A DNA stretch of 32,829 bases, from the NCBI GenBank assembly GCA_040399325.1, contig JBBASJ010000020.1, positions 1-32,829 on the forward strand, read 5' to 3'. Position 1 is the first letter of the stretch. Each line of letters starts with the position of its first letter. Below, in pieces: positions 8,343-16,040 of this stretch. The stretch is from RGUW01 sp040399325 (GTDB lineage: Bacteria > Cyanobacteriota > Cyanobacteriia > PCC-6307 > Cyanobiaceae). The notes below the pieces were generated by a model. It saw only the letters and a program-made list of their open reading frames with translations. It ran no database searches and was not told the DNA's origin. The translations under genes and the position numbers were made by a program.

Positions 8343-9265
8343 TGGGGACTCCGCAGATCCAGTGGTACCCGGGCCACATCGCCAAGGCCGAGAAGGCGCT
8401 GCACGAGGCTCTGGGCAAGGTGGATCTGGTGATCGAAGTGCGCGATGCCCGCATCCCGCTGGCGACCGGTCATCCGCGGTTGCAGCGTTGGATCAACGGC
8501 AAACTGCATCTGTTGGTGCTCAACAGGCTCGACATGGTGCCCGCCGCTGTTCGCGAGGGCTGGAGCGCCTGGTTCCGTGAGCATGACCAGCAGGTGTGGT
8601 GGTGTGATGCCAAGTCGGGCACGGGCGTCAAGCAGCTGCAACAGGCGGCCATTCGCGCCGGCGAAGCGCTCAATGCCCGACGCACCGGCCGCGGCATGAA
8701 GCCACGGCCAGTGCGGGCGCTGATGCTCGGTTTCCCCAACGTGGGCAAATCGGCCCTGATCAACCGGTTGGTGCGTCAGAAGGTGGTCGACAGCGCTCGG
8801 CGCGCCGGCGTCACCCGCAGCCTGCGCTGGGTGCGGCTGGGCCAGGCGCTTGATCTGCTCGATGCCCCTGGTGTGCTGCCCCCCCGGCTTGACGACCAGC
8901 TGGCGGCCCTGCGACTGGCCCTCTGTGATGACATCGGCCAGGCGGCCTATGACAGCGAGGCGGTGGCGGTGGCGTTTGTGCACTTGTTGGCCCAGTTGGC
9001 TGCGGTGCCGGGTGCCGGCGTGGCGGCCGATCTGCTGCAGCAGCGTTATGGCATCGGGCTGGGCCGACTGAGCCAGGGCGGTCCCGACGGCGAGACCTGG
9101 CTCATCGACGCTGCGGCGCGGCACACCAGCGGCGACACCACCCGCATGGCCACCAAGCTGCTCGATGACTACCGCTGCGCTCGGCTGGGCTCGATCGCCC
9201 TTGAACTGCCCGGCTCCCTGCAGGATCCGGCAGACCTCGATGCGTCAGCGCCGCGCCCGCGCTGA
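8342..9265 (+). CDS. ylqF: Ribosome biogenesis GTPase YlqF/RbgA
   Basis: A circularly permuted GTPase required for late 50S subunit assembly in Bacillus. The motif order is permuted as the family requires: G4 NRLD (61-64, a variant of NKxD) first, then G1 GFPNVGKS (130-137), a G2 Thr in GVTRS (about 158), and G3 DAPG (174-177). The N-terminal IQWYPGHIAKAEKAL is the typical YlqF opening, and 307 residues is near normal length. The start ATG overlaps the stop of the stress-protein gene (TAATG). The rluD-type gene follows 53 bp downstream, giving a small ribosome-maturation run. NRLD in place of NKxD is seen in some family members; I would not read it as inactivation. Confidence 0.94.
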   Translation: MGTPQIQWYPGHIAKAEKALHEALGKVDLVIEVRDARIPLATGHPRLQRWINGKLHLLVLNRLDMVPAAVREGWSAWFREHDQQVWWCDAKSGTGVKQLQQAAIRAGEALNARRTGRGMKPRPVRALMLGFPNVGKSALINRLVRQKVVDSARRAGVTRSLRWVRLGQALDLLDAPGVLPPRLDDQLAALRLALCDDIGQAAYDSEAVAVAFVHLLAQLAAVPGAGVAADLLQQRYGIGLGRLSQGGPDGETWLIDAAARHTSGDTTRMATKLLDDYRCARLGSIALELPGSLQDPADLDASAPRPR

Positions 9266-9318
9266 GCGGTGCGCGTTGGTCGAGTGGGGCCCTTGGGTTG
9301 CTCTGTACGGTCGATGCA

Positions 9319-10335
9319 ATGACCACGGAAAACCGCGCAACGCAGTTTGGAGAGGGCGAAGGCGAGCTGCTGACGCTCAGCTACCCCAGGCCCCTGCCGA
9401 TGCGGCTCGACCGGTGGCTGGTGAGCCAACGCCCCGAGCAGAGCCGCGCCCGCATTCAGAAGTTCATCGACGCGGGGTATGTGAGGGTCAACGGCAGCAC
9501 GGGCCGCGCCAAGACGCCCCTGCGCACGGGTGATGTGGTCGAGCTTTGGATGCCGCCGCCCGAGCCCCTGGAGTACCTGGTGCCCCAGGCGATGCCCCTC
9601 GACGTGCTGTTTGAAGACGCGCATCTGATCGTGCTCAACAAACCCGCAGGTCTCACGGTGCACCCGGCGCCGGGCAACAAGGACGGCACCCTGGTCAATG
9701 GCCTGCTGCATCACTGCCCCGACCTGCCGGGCATCGGCGGTGAACTGCGGCCGGGGATCGTGCACCGCCTCGACAAGGACACAACCGGATGCATCGTCGT
9801 GGCCAAGAGCCAGCTGGCCCTGGTGCGGCTGCAGGTGCAGATCCAACAGCGCATCGCCAGCCGCGAGTATCTGGCGGTGGTGCACGGTCAGCCGTCGGCC
9901 GACCACGGCACGATCATCGGTGCGATCGGGCGTCATCCGGTTGATCGCAAGAAATATGCGGTGGTGAGCGATGCGAGCGGCCGGCATGCCTGCACCCATT
10001 GGCGCGTGCTCGAGCGTCTGGGCGACTACGCCTTGCTGCGCTTCAAGCTCGACACCGGCCGCACCCACCAGATCAGGGTGCATTGCGCCCACATGAACCA
10101 TCCGATTCTGGGTGATCCGGTCTACTCGCGCTGCCGCAACCTGCCGCTGGCGTTGCCGGGTCAGGCCCTGCATGCAGTGCAGCTTGGTCTTGACCATCCG
10201 ATCACGGGTGAGCGCCTGGTGTGTCAGGCCCCCTTGCCCCCTGTCTTGGAGACGTTGCTGGCCCTGCTGCGCCGCCGCGCCGGCGTCAGCAGCCCGAATC
10301 TGTCGGCTGACGATCCAGACTCCAACAACCCTTGA
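9319..10335 (+). CDS. RluD-type 23S rRNA pseudouridine synthase
   Basis: Isomerises specific uridines in RNA, in the RluA/RluD family most often in helix 69 of 23S rRNA. An N-terminal S4 RNA-binding domain spans about residues 25-85 (MRLDRWLVSQRPEQSRARIQKFIDAGYVRVNG). The catalytic domain follows, with VLNKPAGLTVHP and the active-site motif GIVHRLDKDTTG (Asp152), then the C-terminal DTGRTHQIRVH. The ATG at 9319 is preferred over TTG at 9298 because the S4 domain is already complete from there. The stop codon overlaps the start of the Nif11-like gene (TGATG). The target uridine set (RluD against RluA or RluC) cannot be assigned from sequence alone; the S4 domain argues against RluA. Confidence 0.92.
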   Translation: MTTENRATQFGEGEGELLTLSYPRPLPMRLDRWLVSQRPEQSRARIQKFIDAGYVRVNGSTGRAKTPLRTGDVVELWMPPPEPLEYLVPQAMPLDVLFEDAHLIVLNKPAGLTVHPAPGNKDGTLVNGLLHHCPDLPGIGGELRPGIVHRLDKDTTGCIVVAKSQLALVRLQVQIQQRIASREYLAVVHGQPSADHGTIIGAIGRHPVDRKKYAVVSDASGRHACTHWRVLERLGDYALLRFKLDTGRTHQIRVHCAHMNHPILGDPVYSRCRNLPLALPGQALHAVQLGLDHPITGERLVCQAPLPPVLETLLALLRRRAGVSSPNLSADDPDSNNP

Positions 10336-10580
10336 TGAGCCCCACGCCCATGTCAGCAGACGCCTTGCAGCTGTTCATCGCGGCCGTTCGCCAGGACCCT
10401 GATCTGCAGCAGGTCATGGGTACGGCGGCGGCGGCCGATGTCGATGCGGTTGCCAGGCACGCCCGTGAGGCGGGTTTCGAGGTGGTTAGCCGCGACTTCG
10501 TTGACCACAACGGCGGCTCCCTGGTCGAGTACGAGGATGAGGACTATTTCCTCAAGGCCTCCTGGTGGACCCTGGGGTGA
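10335..10580 (+). CDS. Small Nif11-domain-like protein
   Basis: An 81-residue protein (76 if ATG at 10350 is used). Residues from SADALQLFIAAVRQDPDLQQVM to AREAGFEVVSRDFVD match the Nif11 pattern as I know it: an opening helix with a DPxLQ turn, then GF and an acidic end. Nif11 occurs in nitrogen-fixation-locus proteins and as the leader of Nif11-type RiPP precursors in cyanobacteria. The remaining tail begins HNGGS and is acidic and aromatic (EYEDEDYF, ending in WWTLG). It has no Cys and little Ser or Thr, so it is not an ordinary lanthipeptide core. No modifying enzyme is adjacent. The start overlaps the rluD stop (TGATG), indicating coupling. The domain assignment is moderately sure; function is unknown. 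Confidence 0.72.
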   Translation: MSPTPMSADALQLFIAAVRQDPDLQQVMGTAAAADVDAVARHAREAGFEVVSRDFVDHNGGSLVEYEDEDYFLKASWWTLG

Positions 10581-10605
10581 TCAGCACGTCACCCGAGCGT
10601 TGCTT

Positions 10606-10619
10606 CAGCGGGACCGCTG
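10606..10619. terminator. Hairpin between convergent genes
   Basis: The perfect inverted repeat CAGCGG-GA-CCGCTG folds as a 5-bp stem with a 4-nt loop. It lies between the convergent ends of the Nif11-like gene (10580) and the kinase gene (10638). There is no T-run on either side, so termination activity is only suggested by position. Confidence 0.3.
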
Positions 10620-10637
10620 CAGCAGGGTGGGTGTCGC

Positions 10638-11117
10638 TCACGCTGGTGACGGCTCGGGCAACCACATGAACAGCCGGTAGCGGTTGCGTTGGTTGCTCCA
10701 CGCATAGTCGACATGGTCGACCGACTGCTGCACCAGAAACAGTCCCAGCCCGCCGATGGGCCGCTCCTGAATCGGTTGCGTGGTGTCGATCTGGCGCTCC
10801 CGATCGAGTTGGGGATCGAAGGCCGGTCCGTTGTCTTCCAGTTGCAGAATCAGGGCCGGTTTGCCTTGAAGCTCCCCATGGAGAAAGGTCAGCCAGAGAT
10901 GCAATGTTGCTTGGGTCTCGTCGCGATCTGCCGGTGCATAGCGAATCACATTCGACAGCAACTCCTCGGTGGCGAGCCTGAGCTTGTAGAGAGCTGGGCT
11001 TGACCCCAGCAGCTGTTCGCCCTGCTCGGCCACAAACGACTGGATCTCATCCCATGACTCCATCACAGCCTCGCGATCAAGCGAGGCCAGTGGGGTCATG
11101 GGTTCGGGTTCACCCAT
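10638..11117 (-). CDS. RsbW/SpoIIAB-like serine kinase (anti-sigma-type HATPase)
   Basis: A 159-residue GHKL-fold ATPase that in partner switching phosphorylates STAS proteins and may bind a target such as a sigma factor. Motifs in order: the N-box in ATEELLSNVIRYA (Asn56, Mg-ATP coordination), the G1 box EDNGPAFDP (94-102), and the glycine lid GGLGLFLV (122-129). It is the last gene of a five-gene minus-strand operon, 12 bp after the STAS gene. The arrangement STAS-glgX-STAS-kinase matches the icfG region of Synechocystis PCC 6803, where the corresponding kinase is Slr1861. The ATG at 11117 is used. No sigma factor is encoded in this window, so the output target is open. Confidence 0.88.
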   Translation of the reverse strand: MGEPEPMTPLASLDREAVMESWDEIQSFVAEQGEQLLGSSPALYKLRLATEELLSNVIRYAPADRDETQATLHLWLTFLHGELQGKPALILQLEDNGPAFDPQLDRERQIDTTQPIQERPIGGLGLFLVQQSVDHVDYAWSNQRNRYRLFMWLPEPSPA

Positions 11118-11129
11118 GGCGATCCGCTC

Positions 11130-11456
11130 TCAGCTGAGAAGACTGACGTCGGCCACAAGTGTCACAGCTTCGGTCAGGCCGGTTTTGGTGATCACTTCCA
11201 CAATGGCGGTGTTGGCACCGATCACGACAAGACGTGACTCGTAGGGCATTTTCTGTTTGGCAAAGAGCAAGGCCCGCAGGCCGGCACTGCTCAGAAATGC
11301 CACATCGGCCATGTCGATGCGTAGCTCGAGGAGTGCTGCCAGTTCAAGCTCGGCGAGCGCATCCATCAGGCTCGTCGCGGTTTTGGTGTCGACCTCACCA
11401 CTGAGGTTGATCAGGTGGTGGCTGGGGTGGCTGATCGATTCGATCGTCAGGCTCAT
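11130..11456 (-). CDS. STAS-domain anti-sigma-factor antagonist (Slr1859-like)
   Basis: A 108-residue single STAS domain of the RsbV/SpoIIAA type. It would be switched by phosphorylation of a serine by the adjacent kinase and reset by a PP2C phosphatase. The conserved segment LRIDMADVAFLSSAGLRALLFA contains the candidate serines S56-S57 just before AGL. An opening strand (INLSGEVDTKTA) and a C-terminal helix complete the fold. It sits 12 bp upstream of the kinase gene and 37 bp downstream of glgX. Only about a third of its residues obviously resemble the second STAS protein at 13611, so the two are probably distinct inputs and not a recent duplication. Confidence 0.9.
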   Translation of the reverse strand: MSLTIESISHPSHHLINLSGEVDTKTATSLMDALAELELAALLELRIDMADVAFLSSAGLRALLFAKQKMPYESRLVVIGANTAIVEVITKTGLTEAVTLVADVSLLS

Positions 11457-11493
11457 GGTGCTTTGGGGGAAAACAGTCGGTTGGTCATAGCCA

Positions 11494-13611
11494 TCACCCC
11501 ATGGGTGTCGGCAAAGGTGTGGCCTGCAGAATCACAACAGAGCGCTCACCAACGAGCAGCCCAGAGTCGATTCTGGGTTGATCCCTGAGAATTGGCTGTT
11601 GGTTGTCACCTGTGTTGAAACAGAGTTGCCACCCATAGCCCTCGGGCGCTGCCGGTAGCGCAAACCAGCTGGCAAAGTGCGCCATGTTGGTGGCCACATA
11701 GACAATGTCGACAGCGGGATCACCCGCCGGAGTCTGGTGATCGCAACTCAGCATCCAGGCCAGTTGGCGTGATTCGCCGGACCAGTCCGGCTGCCAGGCC
11801 GTCGGCCCGTGGAAGCTGGAGCAGGGCAGCAGGCTGCTGGGTGGTCCGTCAAAACGGTTCACCCGCAGGGCAGGATGCTGATGCCTGAATGCGATCAGGG
11901 CCTGCACCATCGCCTGCAGGTCGGCATTGCTCTTCAACAGAGTCCAGTCGACCCAGGTGAGCGGGGAGTCGATGCAGTAGGCGTTGTTGTTGCCGTGCTG
12001 GGAACGACCGAATTCATCACCCATCAACAGCATCGGTGTGCCGCGGCTGGTCAGCAGAACGGCAAACGCATTCATCATCTGACGACGACGCAACTGCTGA
12101 ATGCCGAGGTCTTCTGTCCAGCCTTCTGCACCACAGTTCCAGCTGTGGTTGTCATCACCCCCGTCTCTGTTCCACTCCCCATTGGCCTCGTTGTGTTTGT
12201 CGTTGTAAGAGACCAGATCGGCAAGCGTGAAGCCGTCGTGGCAGGTGATGAAATTGACGGATGTTGCCGGCGCACGTCCGCTCATACGGTAAAGATCTGG
12301 CGATCCCAGAACCCGTTGAGCGATCTGCCCGACCATTCCGGCATCGCCTTTGAGGTAGCGACGCACGCTGTCGCGGTACAGCCCATTCCATTCGGCCCAG
12401 CGGCCAAATGCTGGAAACGTGCCGACCTGGTAGAGGCCACCGGCATCCCAGGCTTCGGCAATCAATTTGCACGATGACAGGATCGGGTCAAATGCCAGCG
12501 ATTCCAGCAATGGCGGATTGGAGAGCGGTGCGCCCCATGGATCGCGACCAAGGATGGTGGCAAGATCGAAGCGGAAGCCATCAATGTGATACTCAGACGC
12601 CCAATAGCGCAGGCAATCCAGCACCAAGGATCGAACGATGGGGTTGTTGCAATTGAGTGTGTTGCCGGTGCCGCTGAAGTTAAAGTAATACCCCTCAGGG
12701 GTCAGCATGTAGTAGGTTTTATTGTCGAGTCCTTTGAATGAGAGGGTTGGTCCCCGTTCATTGCCTTCAGCTGTGTGGTTGAAGACAACATCAAGGATCA
12801 CCTCAATGCCGGCCTTGTGAAATGATTTGACAAGTTGCTTGAACTCATCCACCTGCATTCCGCTTTTGCCTGTTGCGGCGTAGCCGGCCTTGGGAGCAAA
12901 GAATCCAACTGTGCTGTAACCCCAGAAGTTGTAGAGACGTTCGCCAGTATCTGGATGAAGACGTGAGTTCTCAAACTCGTCGAACTCAAATACCGGCATC
13001 AGCTCGATGGCATTGATACCAAGTTGCTTGAGGTAGGGAATCTTTTCGACCAGACCTGCGTAGGTGCCGGGATGCGCTGTTTCAGCTGTGGGCGACTGGG
13101 TGTAGGCGCGCACATGGGTTTCGTAGATGACGAGATCCTGCATTGGAATCTCCAGCGGTCGTTCCCCCTGCCAATCGAAGTCATCAAGACTGACCCTGGC
13201 CCTGTAAGGGTAAGGACGCTGCCAATCCGGATCCTGGCCCCACACGTCGCGCCCTGCGATCAGGCGGGCATGGGGATCCATCAGGATCTGCGTGGGGTCA
13301 AAGCGATCGCCCTTCTCGGGGTGATAGGGCCCATCGATTCGGAATCCGTATTCCAGATCTTCGAAGTCAAGCCCGAAGACGACCATGCAGAAGACGTCAC
13401 CGATCCGGTAATGACTGGGAAAGGGAAGCTCGGCAAACGGCTCTGGTGCACCCTGGTGAAACAGCACCAGGGTGCAGCGTTCTCCAGCTGAGGTGTAGAC
13501 CGAGAAATTGAGGCCACCCGGAACATGTGAAACCCCGAAAGGCAGCGGTTTGCCGGGGCGTACACGTAGCCCACAGATGTTGTCGGTGGGCAGTGAATCA
13601 ATGCGGTCCAT
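11494..13611 (-). CDS. glgX: Glycogen debranching enzyme / isoamylase-type GlgX
   Basis: Hydrolyses alpha-1,6 branches of glycogen, supplying linear chains for degradation. At 705 residues it is a full-length GH13 protein. An N-terminal beta-sandwich (about 15-150) is followed by the (beta/alpha)8 barrel. The nucleophile is Asp349 in DGFRFD, the acid/base Glu386 in IAEAWD, and the third carboxylate Asp459 in CHDGFTLADLVSYNDKHNEANGE. VVFNHTAEG (276-284) is conserved region I. AEAWD replaces the AEPWD of many bacterial GlgX proteins. Its ATG shares bases with the upstream STAS stop (TAATG), so synthesis is tied to the regulator. Placement between two STAS genes suggests its expression, or glycogen use generally, is linked to partner switching. 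Confidence 0.96.
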   Translation of the reverse strand: MDRIDSLPTDNICGLRVRPGKPLPFGVSHVPGGLNFSVYTSAGERCTLVLFHQGAPEPFAELPFPSHYRIGDVFCMVVFGLDFEDLEYGFRIDGPYHPEKGDRFDPTQILMDPHARLIAGRDVWGQDPDWQRPYPYRARVSLDDFDWQGERPLEIPMQDLVIYETHVRAYTQSPTAETAHPGTYAGLVEKIPYLKQLGINAIELMPVFEFDEFENSRLHPDTGERLYNFWGYSTVGFFAPKAGYAATGKSGMQVDEFKQLVKSFHKAGIEVILDVVFNHTAEGNERGPTLSFKGLDNKTYYMLTPEGYYFNFSGTGNTLNCNNPIVRSLVLDCLRYWASEYHIDGFRFDLATILGRDPWGAPLSNPPLLESLAFDPILSSCKLIAEAWDAGGLYQVGTFPAFGRWAEWNGLYRDSVRRYLKGDAGMVGQIAQRVLGSPDLYRMSGRAPATSVNFITCHDGFTLADLVSYNDKHNEANGEWNRDGGDDNHSWNCGAEGWTEDLGIQQLRRRQMMNAFAVLLTSRGTPMLLMGDEFGRSQHGNNNAYCIDSPLTWVDWTLLKSNADLQAMVQALIAFRHQHPALRVNRFDGPPSSLLPCSSFHGPTAWQPDWSGESRQLAWMLSCDHQTPAGDPAVDIVYVATNMAHFASWFALPAAPEGYGWQLCFNTGDNQQPILRDQPRIDSGLLVGERSVVILQATPLPTPMG

Positions 13612-13949
13612 TATGAAGCTTTGTTTGCTGTTTGAAGAGAATCCAGATCAGGCAGGACGATGAAAAAATCGTAGAAACCTGTCACCTTCATCGTGTCTGC
13701 GATCTCTGCGGCGAGCCCCACGAGTGCCAGGGCCGCGCCGGAGGTTTCAACACGTCGATAAAGCAATAGAAGCGTCCGTAACCCGGCGCTTGACATGAAC
13801 GGCACTTGTCTCAGATCAAGGGCAATGCTTGTGGCGTCGTCGAGCTCCTGAGCAAGATAGTCATTAAGCTGCGATGAGGTTTTTGAATCAACCTGGCCTT
13901 CAATATGAATGACAAGCCAGTCGTGTAGTTGGCTTTTGGAGATCTGCAT
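13611..13949 (-). CDS. STAS-domain anti-sigma-factor antagonist (Slr1856-like)
   Basis: A 112-residue STAS protein. The core IALDLRQVPFMSSAGLRTLLLL carries the candidate phosphoserine at S53-S54. From memory, Ser54 is the phosphorylated residue in Synechocystis Slr1856, which occupies the same place beside glgX; that should be verified. The N-terminal strand WLVIHIEGQVDSKTSSQL is typical. Its TAA stop overlaps the glgX ATG (TAATG), and it begins 78 bp after the epimerase-like gene. Role: substrate of the RsbW-like kinase at 10638 and of one or both SpoIIE phosphatases in this window (inference). Confidence 0.9.
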   Translation of the reverse strand: MQISKSQLHDWLVIHIEGQVDSKTSSQLNDYLAQELDDATSIALDLRQVPFMSSAGLRTLLLLYRRVETSGAALALVGLAAEIADTMKVTGFYDFFIVLPDLDSLQTANKAS

Positions 13950-14027
13950 GTTCTGTCGCGTCGTGGAGTGTTCGTGAGAAATGCGGTTGGTTGTTCGGGG
14001 CTTGGTTCAGATCAAGCTGATGTCGGC

Positions 14028-15860
14028 TCAATGAACGGGAGTCAATGTGACCTGGACTTTCAGGCGGTCCTTGGAGTCTGGCAGGCGGACAAACAGTCCA
14101 GCGGCGTCGAAGTCGCTGTAGTTGCTCCCGTCAATGGTGCACTGGGTGATTGTCACGCTGCCTTCAGGAAGCATGTCGGGTGCAACGTGAAGGATGCGGT
14201 CCTTGAAGCCGTTGGGAAGCGGTTTGAAATGCAGATCGAGCGGCCGTTTCTTGATCAATAGATCGATGTACACCGTCGACAGGAAACAGAGTTCGGTGGA
14301 GTGGTAGGCGCTCATCGAGTGACTGCCCTTGAAGCGTTCTGTGCCAAGCAGATAGGGAATTCCATTGGCCAGCACATTGAAATAAACTCCACCATCATTG
14401 TGATCGAGGAAAAACGCGTTATAAAACGCTGCCGACTCATCGGCGTATTTCCGATAGTCACTGTTTTCGGGCAGATGTCCGTTCAGAATTAAATAGGCAA
14501 GAATCCCTTGCTCCTGCTGCCACCATGCCTTGCGATCGTGCCAGGCATAGCGATGGAAGCGTTGGCCGGGTTTGAGAATGCGCTCGACCACGTCGTACCA
14601 GCCGAATCGCTGTTTGTCGTAGCCCACGGTCGGCATCAGGCTGGCGATCTTGTTGGCGAGATCGAGATAGACTTGCTTCGGTTTGACGGCCTGGAATCGC
14701 ATCAGGTTCCAGGCAATTTTCAGATTGTGTCCAACAACAGACCGGTTTTGCTGCCATCCCCACTGCTGGTCTTTTGACCAGTCGTCGAAGAATTTCTCCT
14801 GCACGAAGGGGCTTTCGTCATAGTCAGGAAAATGGCTGCAGATGGTGTCGAACGTGTCTTCCAGCATCGCGGCATGTCGCGCATCTTTGGTTGCCAGCCA
14901 CAGGTTGATCAGATAGGCGGGAGCGTGGTCGCCGACCGAGTTCCAGTTCTTTTTGGCTTTGTTGCGTCCCAACGATTCTTCGTGGGGGCTTAATGTCACG
15001 GCATGAATATGTGAATAGTAGCCTCCTTTTTCATGGTCTTTGAAATAGGCATCAAACAGATCAAGAGTTTTGTCGGCATCGTCGAGAATTCGGGGGTCGC
15101 CATTGAGTCGGTAGGTCTGTACGGGACCTGCCAGGGCGTAGATCTGTTCGTAGGCGGGAATGCAGTTGTAGTCATCTCCAAATTCTGAAACCAGCAGTTT
15201 TTGCTCCTGGCCGCTGCTGCTCACCTTGATGCCGTGATACCAATAGATCATGTCTGTATCGGTATCAACGAAACGCATCTTGTCGCGCAAATAATCTGTT
15301 CCCTTTTCTGCGGCTTCCAGGAATTCGTCTTTGCCGGTCAGCATGTAGGCCGACGCCATGCCGTAGACCAGGCGTGAAATGGTATCGGTTTCCTGAAGGT
15401 AGTCCTGCTCTTGTTTGCCACCGGTGAGACTGATCAGTGTGCGGTAGTTCTTGTAATCAATCGGTTGTTCCGGTGATTGGAACTGCCATTTCAGGTAAGA
15501 GGAGCCGATCTGATCGATCTGTTGTGTCCACCAACCGGGTTCGAGATAGCGGTAATCATTCTCAGCTTCGTTGGCAAAGACGATGAAATTGACTTCGAAG
15601 CTGGTGGTCTCCTCTGGAAAGAAGGTTCCATAAACAAAAACCATGCGACCTGGCGTCAGCAGCCGCTCCAGATCTCCAGTGCGGTCTTGCCAGCCTTCGC
15701 CGAGATTCTGGGTTTGTTTGGCATAGGTGTTCCCCGTCAGCACGGCGTTGTAGTCGCGCCCATCGGAGGTGCGGAGGTCAATGCTGCGATTCTCGGCGTC
15801 GTAGTGCGTCACGTAGCCAGAAATGAGATCTGAAAACGTGAAGTCGAATGGGTTGACCAT
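14028..15860 (-). CDS. AGE/cellobiose 2-epimerase-like (alpha/alpha)6-barrel protein
   Basis: A 610-residue protein related to N-acylglucosamine 2-epimerases and cellobiose 2-epimerases, with an extra N-terminal region of about 110 residues (DFTFSDLISGYVTHYDAENRSIDLRT), probably beta-rich. Barrel features are GDHAPAYLINLWLATKDARHA, RSVVGHNLKIAWNLMR (candidate catalytic His378) and WHDRKAWWQQEQGILAYL (Trp446-Trp447, Gln448, Glu450), the region that in family enzymes holds substrate-binding Trp and an acidic residue. The C-terminal 60 residues form a further beta segment. It is the first gene of the STAS-glgX-STAS-kinase operon and corresponds in position to Slr1855 of the icfG region. Its sugar substrate is unknown. 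The gene looks clearly more AT-rich than its neighbours by eye. Confidence 0.85.
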   Translation of the reverse strand: MVNPFDFTFSDLISGYVTHYDAENRSIDLRTSDGRDYNAVLTGNTYAKQTQNLGEGWQDRTGDLERLLTPGRMVFVYGTFFPEETTSFEVNFIVFANEAENDYRYLEPGWWTQQIDQIGSSYLKWQFQSPEQPIDYKNYRTLISLTGGKQEQDYLQETDTISRLVYGMASAYMLTGKDEFLEAAEKGTDYLRDKMRFVDTDTDMIYWYHGIKVSSSGQEQKLLVSEFGDDYNCIPAYEQIYALAGPVQTYRLNGDPRILDDADKTLDLFDAYFKDHEKGGYYSHIHAVTLSPHEESLGRNKAKKNWNSVGDHAPAYLINLWLATKDARHAAMLEDTFDTICSHFPDYDESPFVQEKFFDDWSKDQQWGWQQNRSVVGHNLKIAWNLMRFQAVKPKQVYLDLANKIASLMPTVGYDKQRFGWYDVVERILKPGQRFHRYAWHDRKAWWQQEQGILAYLILNGHLPENSDYRKYADESAAFYNAFFLDHNDGGVYFNVLANGIPYLLGTERFKGSHSMSAYHSTELCFLSTVYIDLLIKKRPLDLHFKPLPNGFKDRILHVAPDMLPEGSVTITQCTIDGSNYSDFDAAGLFVRLPDSKDRLKVQVTLTPVH

Positions 15861-16002
15861 CGTCGTGATTCGATGCGTTCGGTTGAGAAGCGGACGTTGC
15901 AGTGCCTCAACGCCTCAGATGTTGCGGCGTCAGCCCAGGAGCAGCGGCATCGTGCGGATGCCGGGCCGATGGGTTTGGTTTTATTTTCCCAGCTGTGGCT
16001 CA

Positions 16003-16028
16003 GTTGTGCCTGTCAGCGTTGGCACAAC
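16003..16028 (-). terminator. Hairpin downstream of the ABC ATPase gene
   Basis: A perfect 8-bp stem (GTTGTGCC / GGCACAAC) with a 10-nt loop lies 13 bp beyond the ABC gene stop and 140 bp before the epimerase start. It has no T-tract. It is placed correctly to separate the ABC gene from the downstream operon. The rest of 15861-16040 shows no gene; the operon's promoter should lie here but I cannot pick it confidently. Confidence 0.4.
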
Positions 16029-16040
16029 GACACGCTCTCC

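Noticed and set aside
10335..10580. Lanthipeptide or other Cys-based RiPP precursor
   Set aside because: The tail has no Cys and few Ser/Thr, and no LanM, radical SAM or C39 peptidase gene is close by; kept only as a Nif11-like protein.
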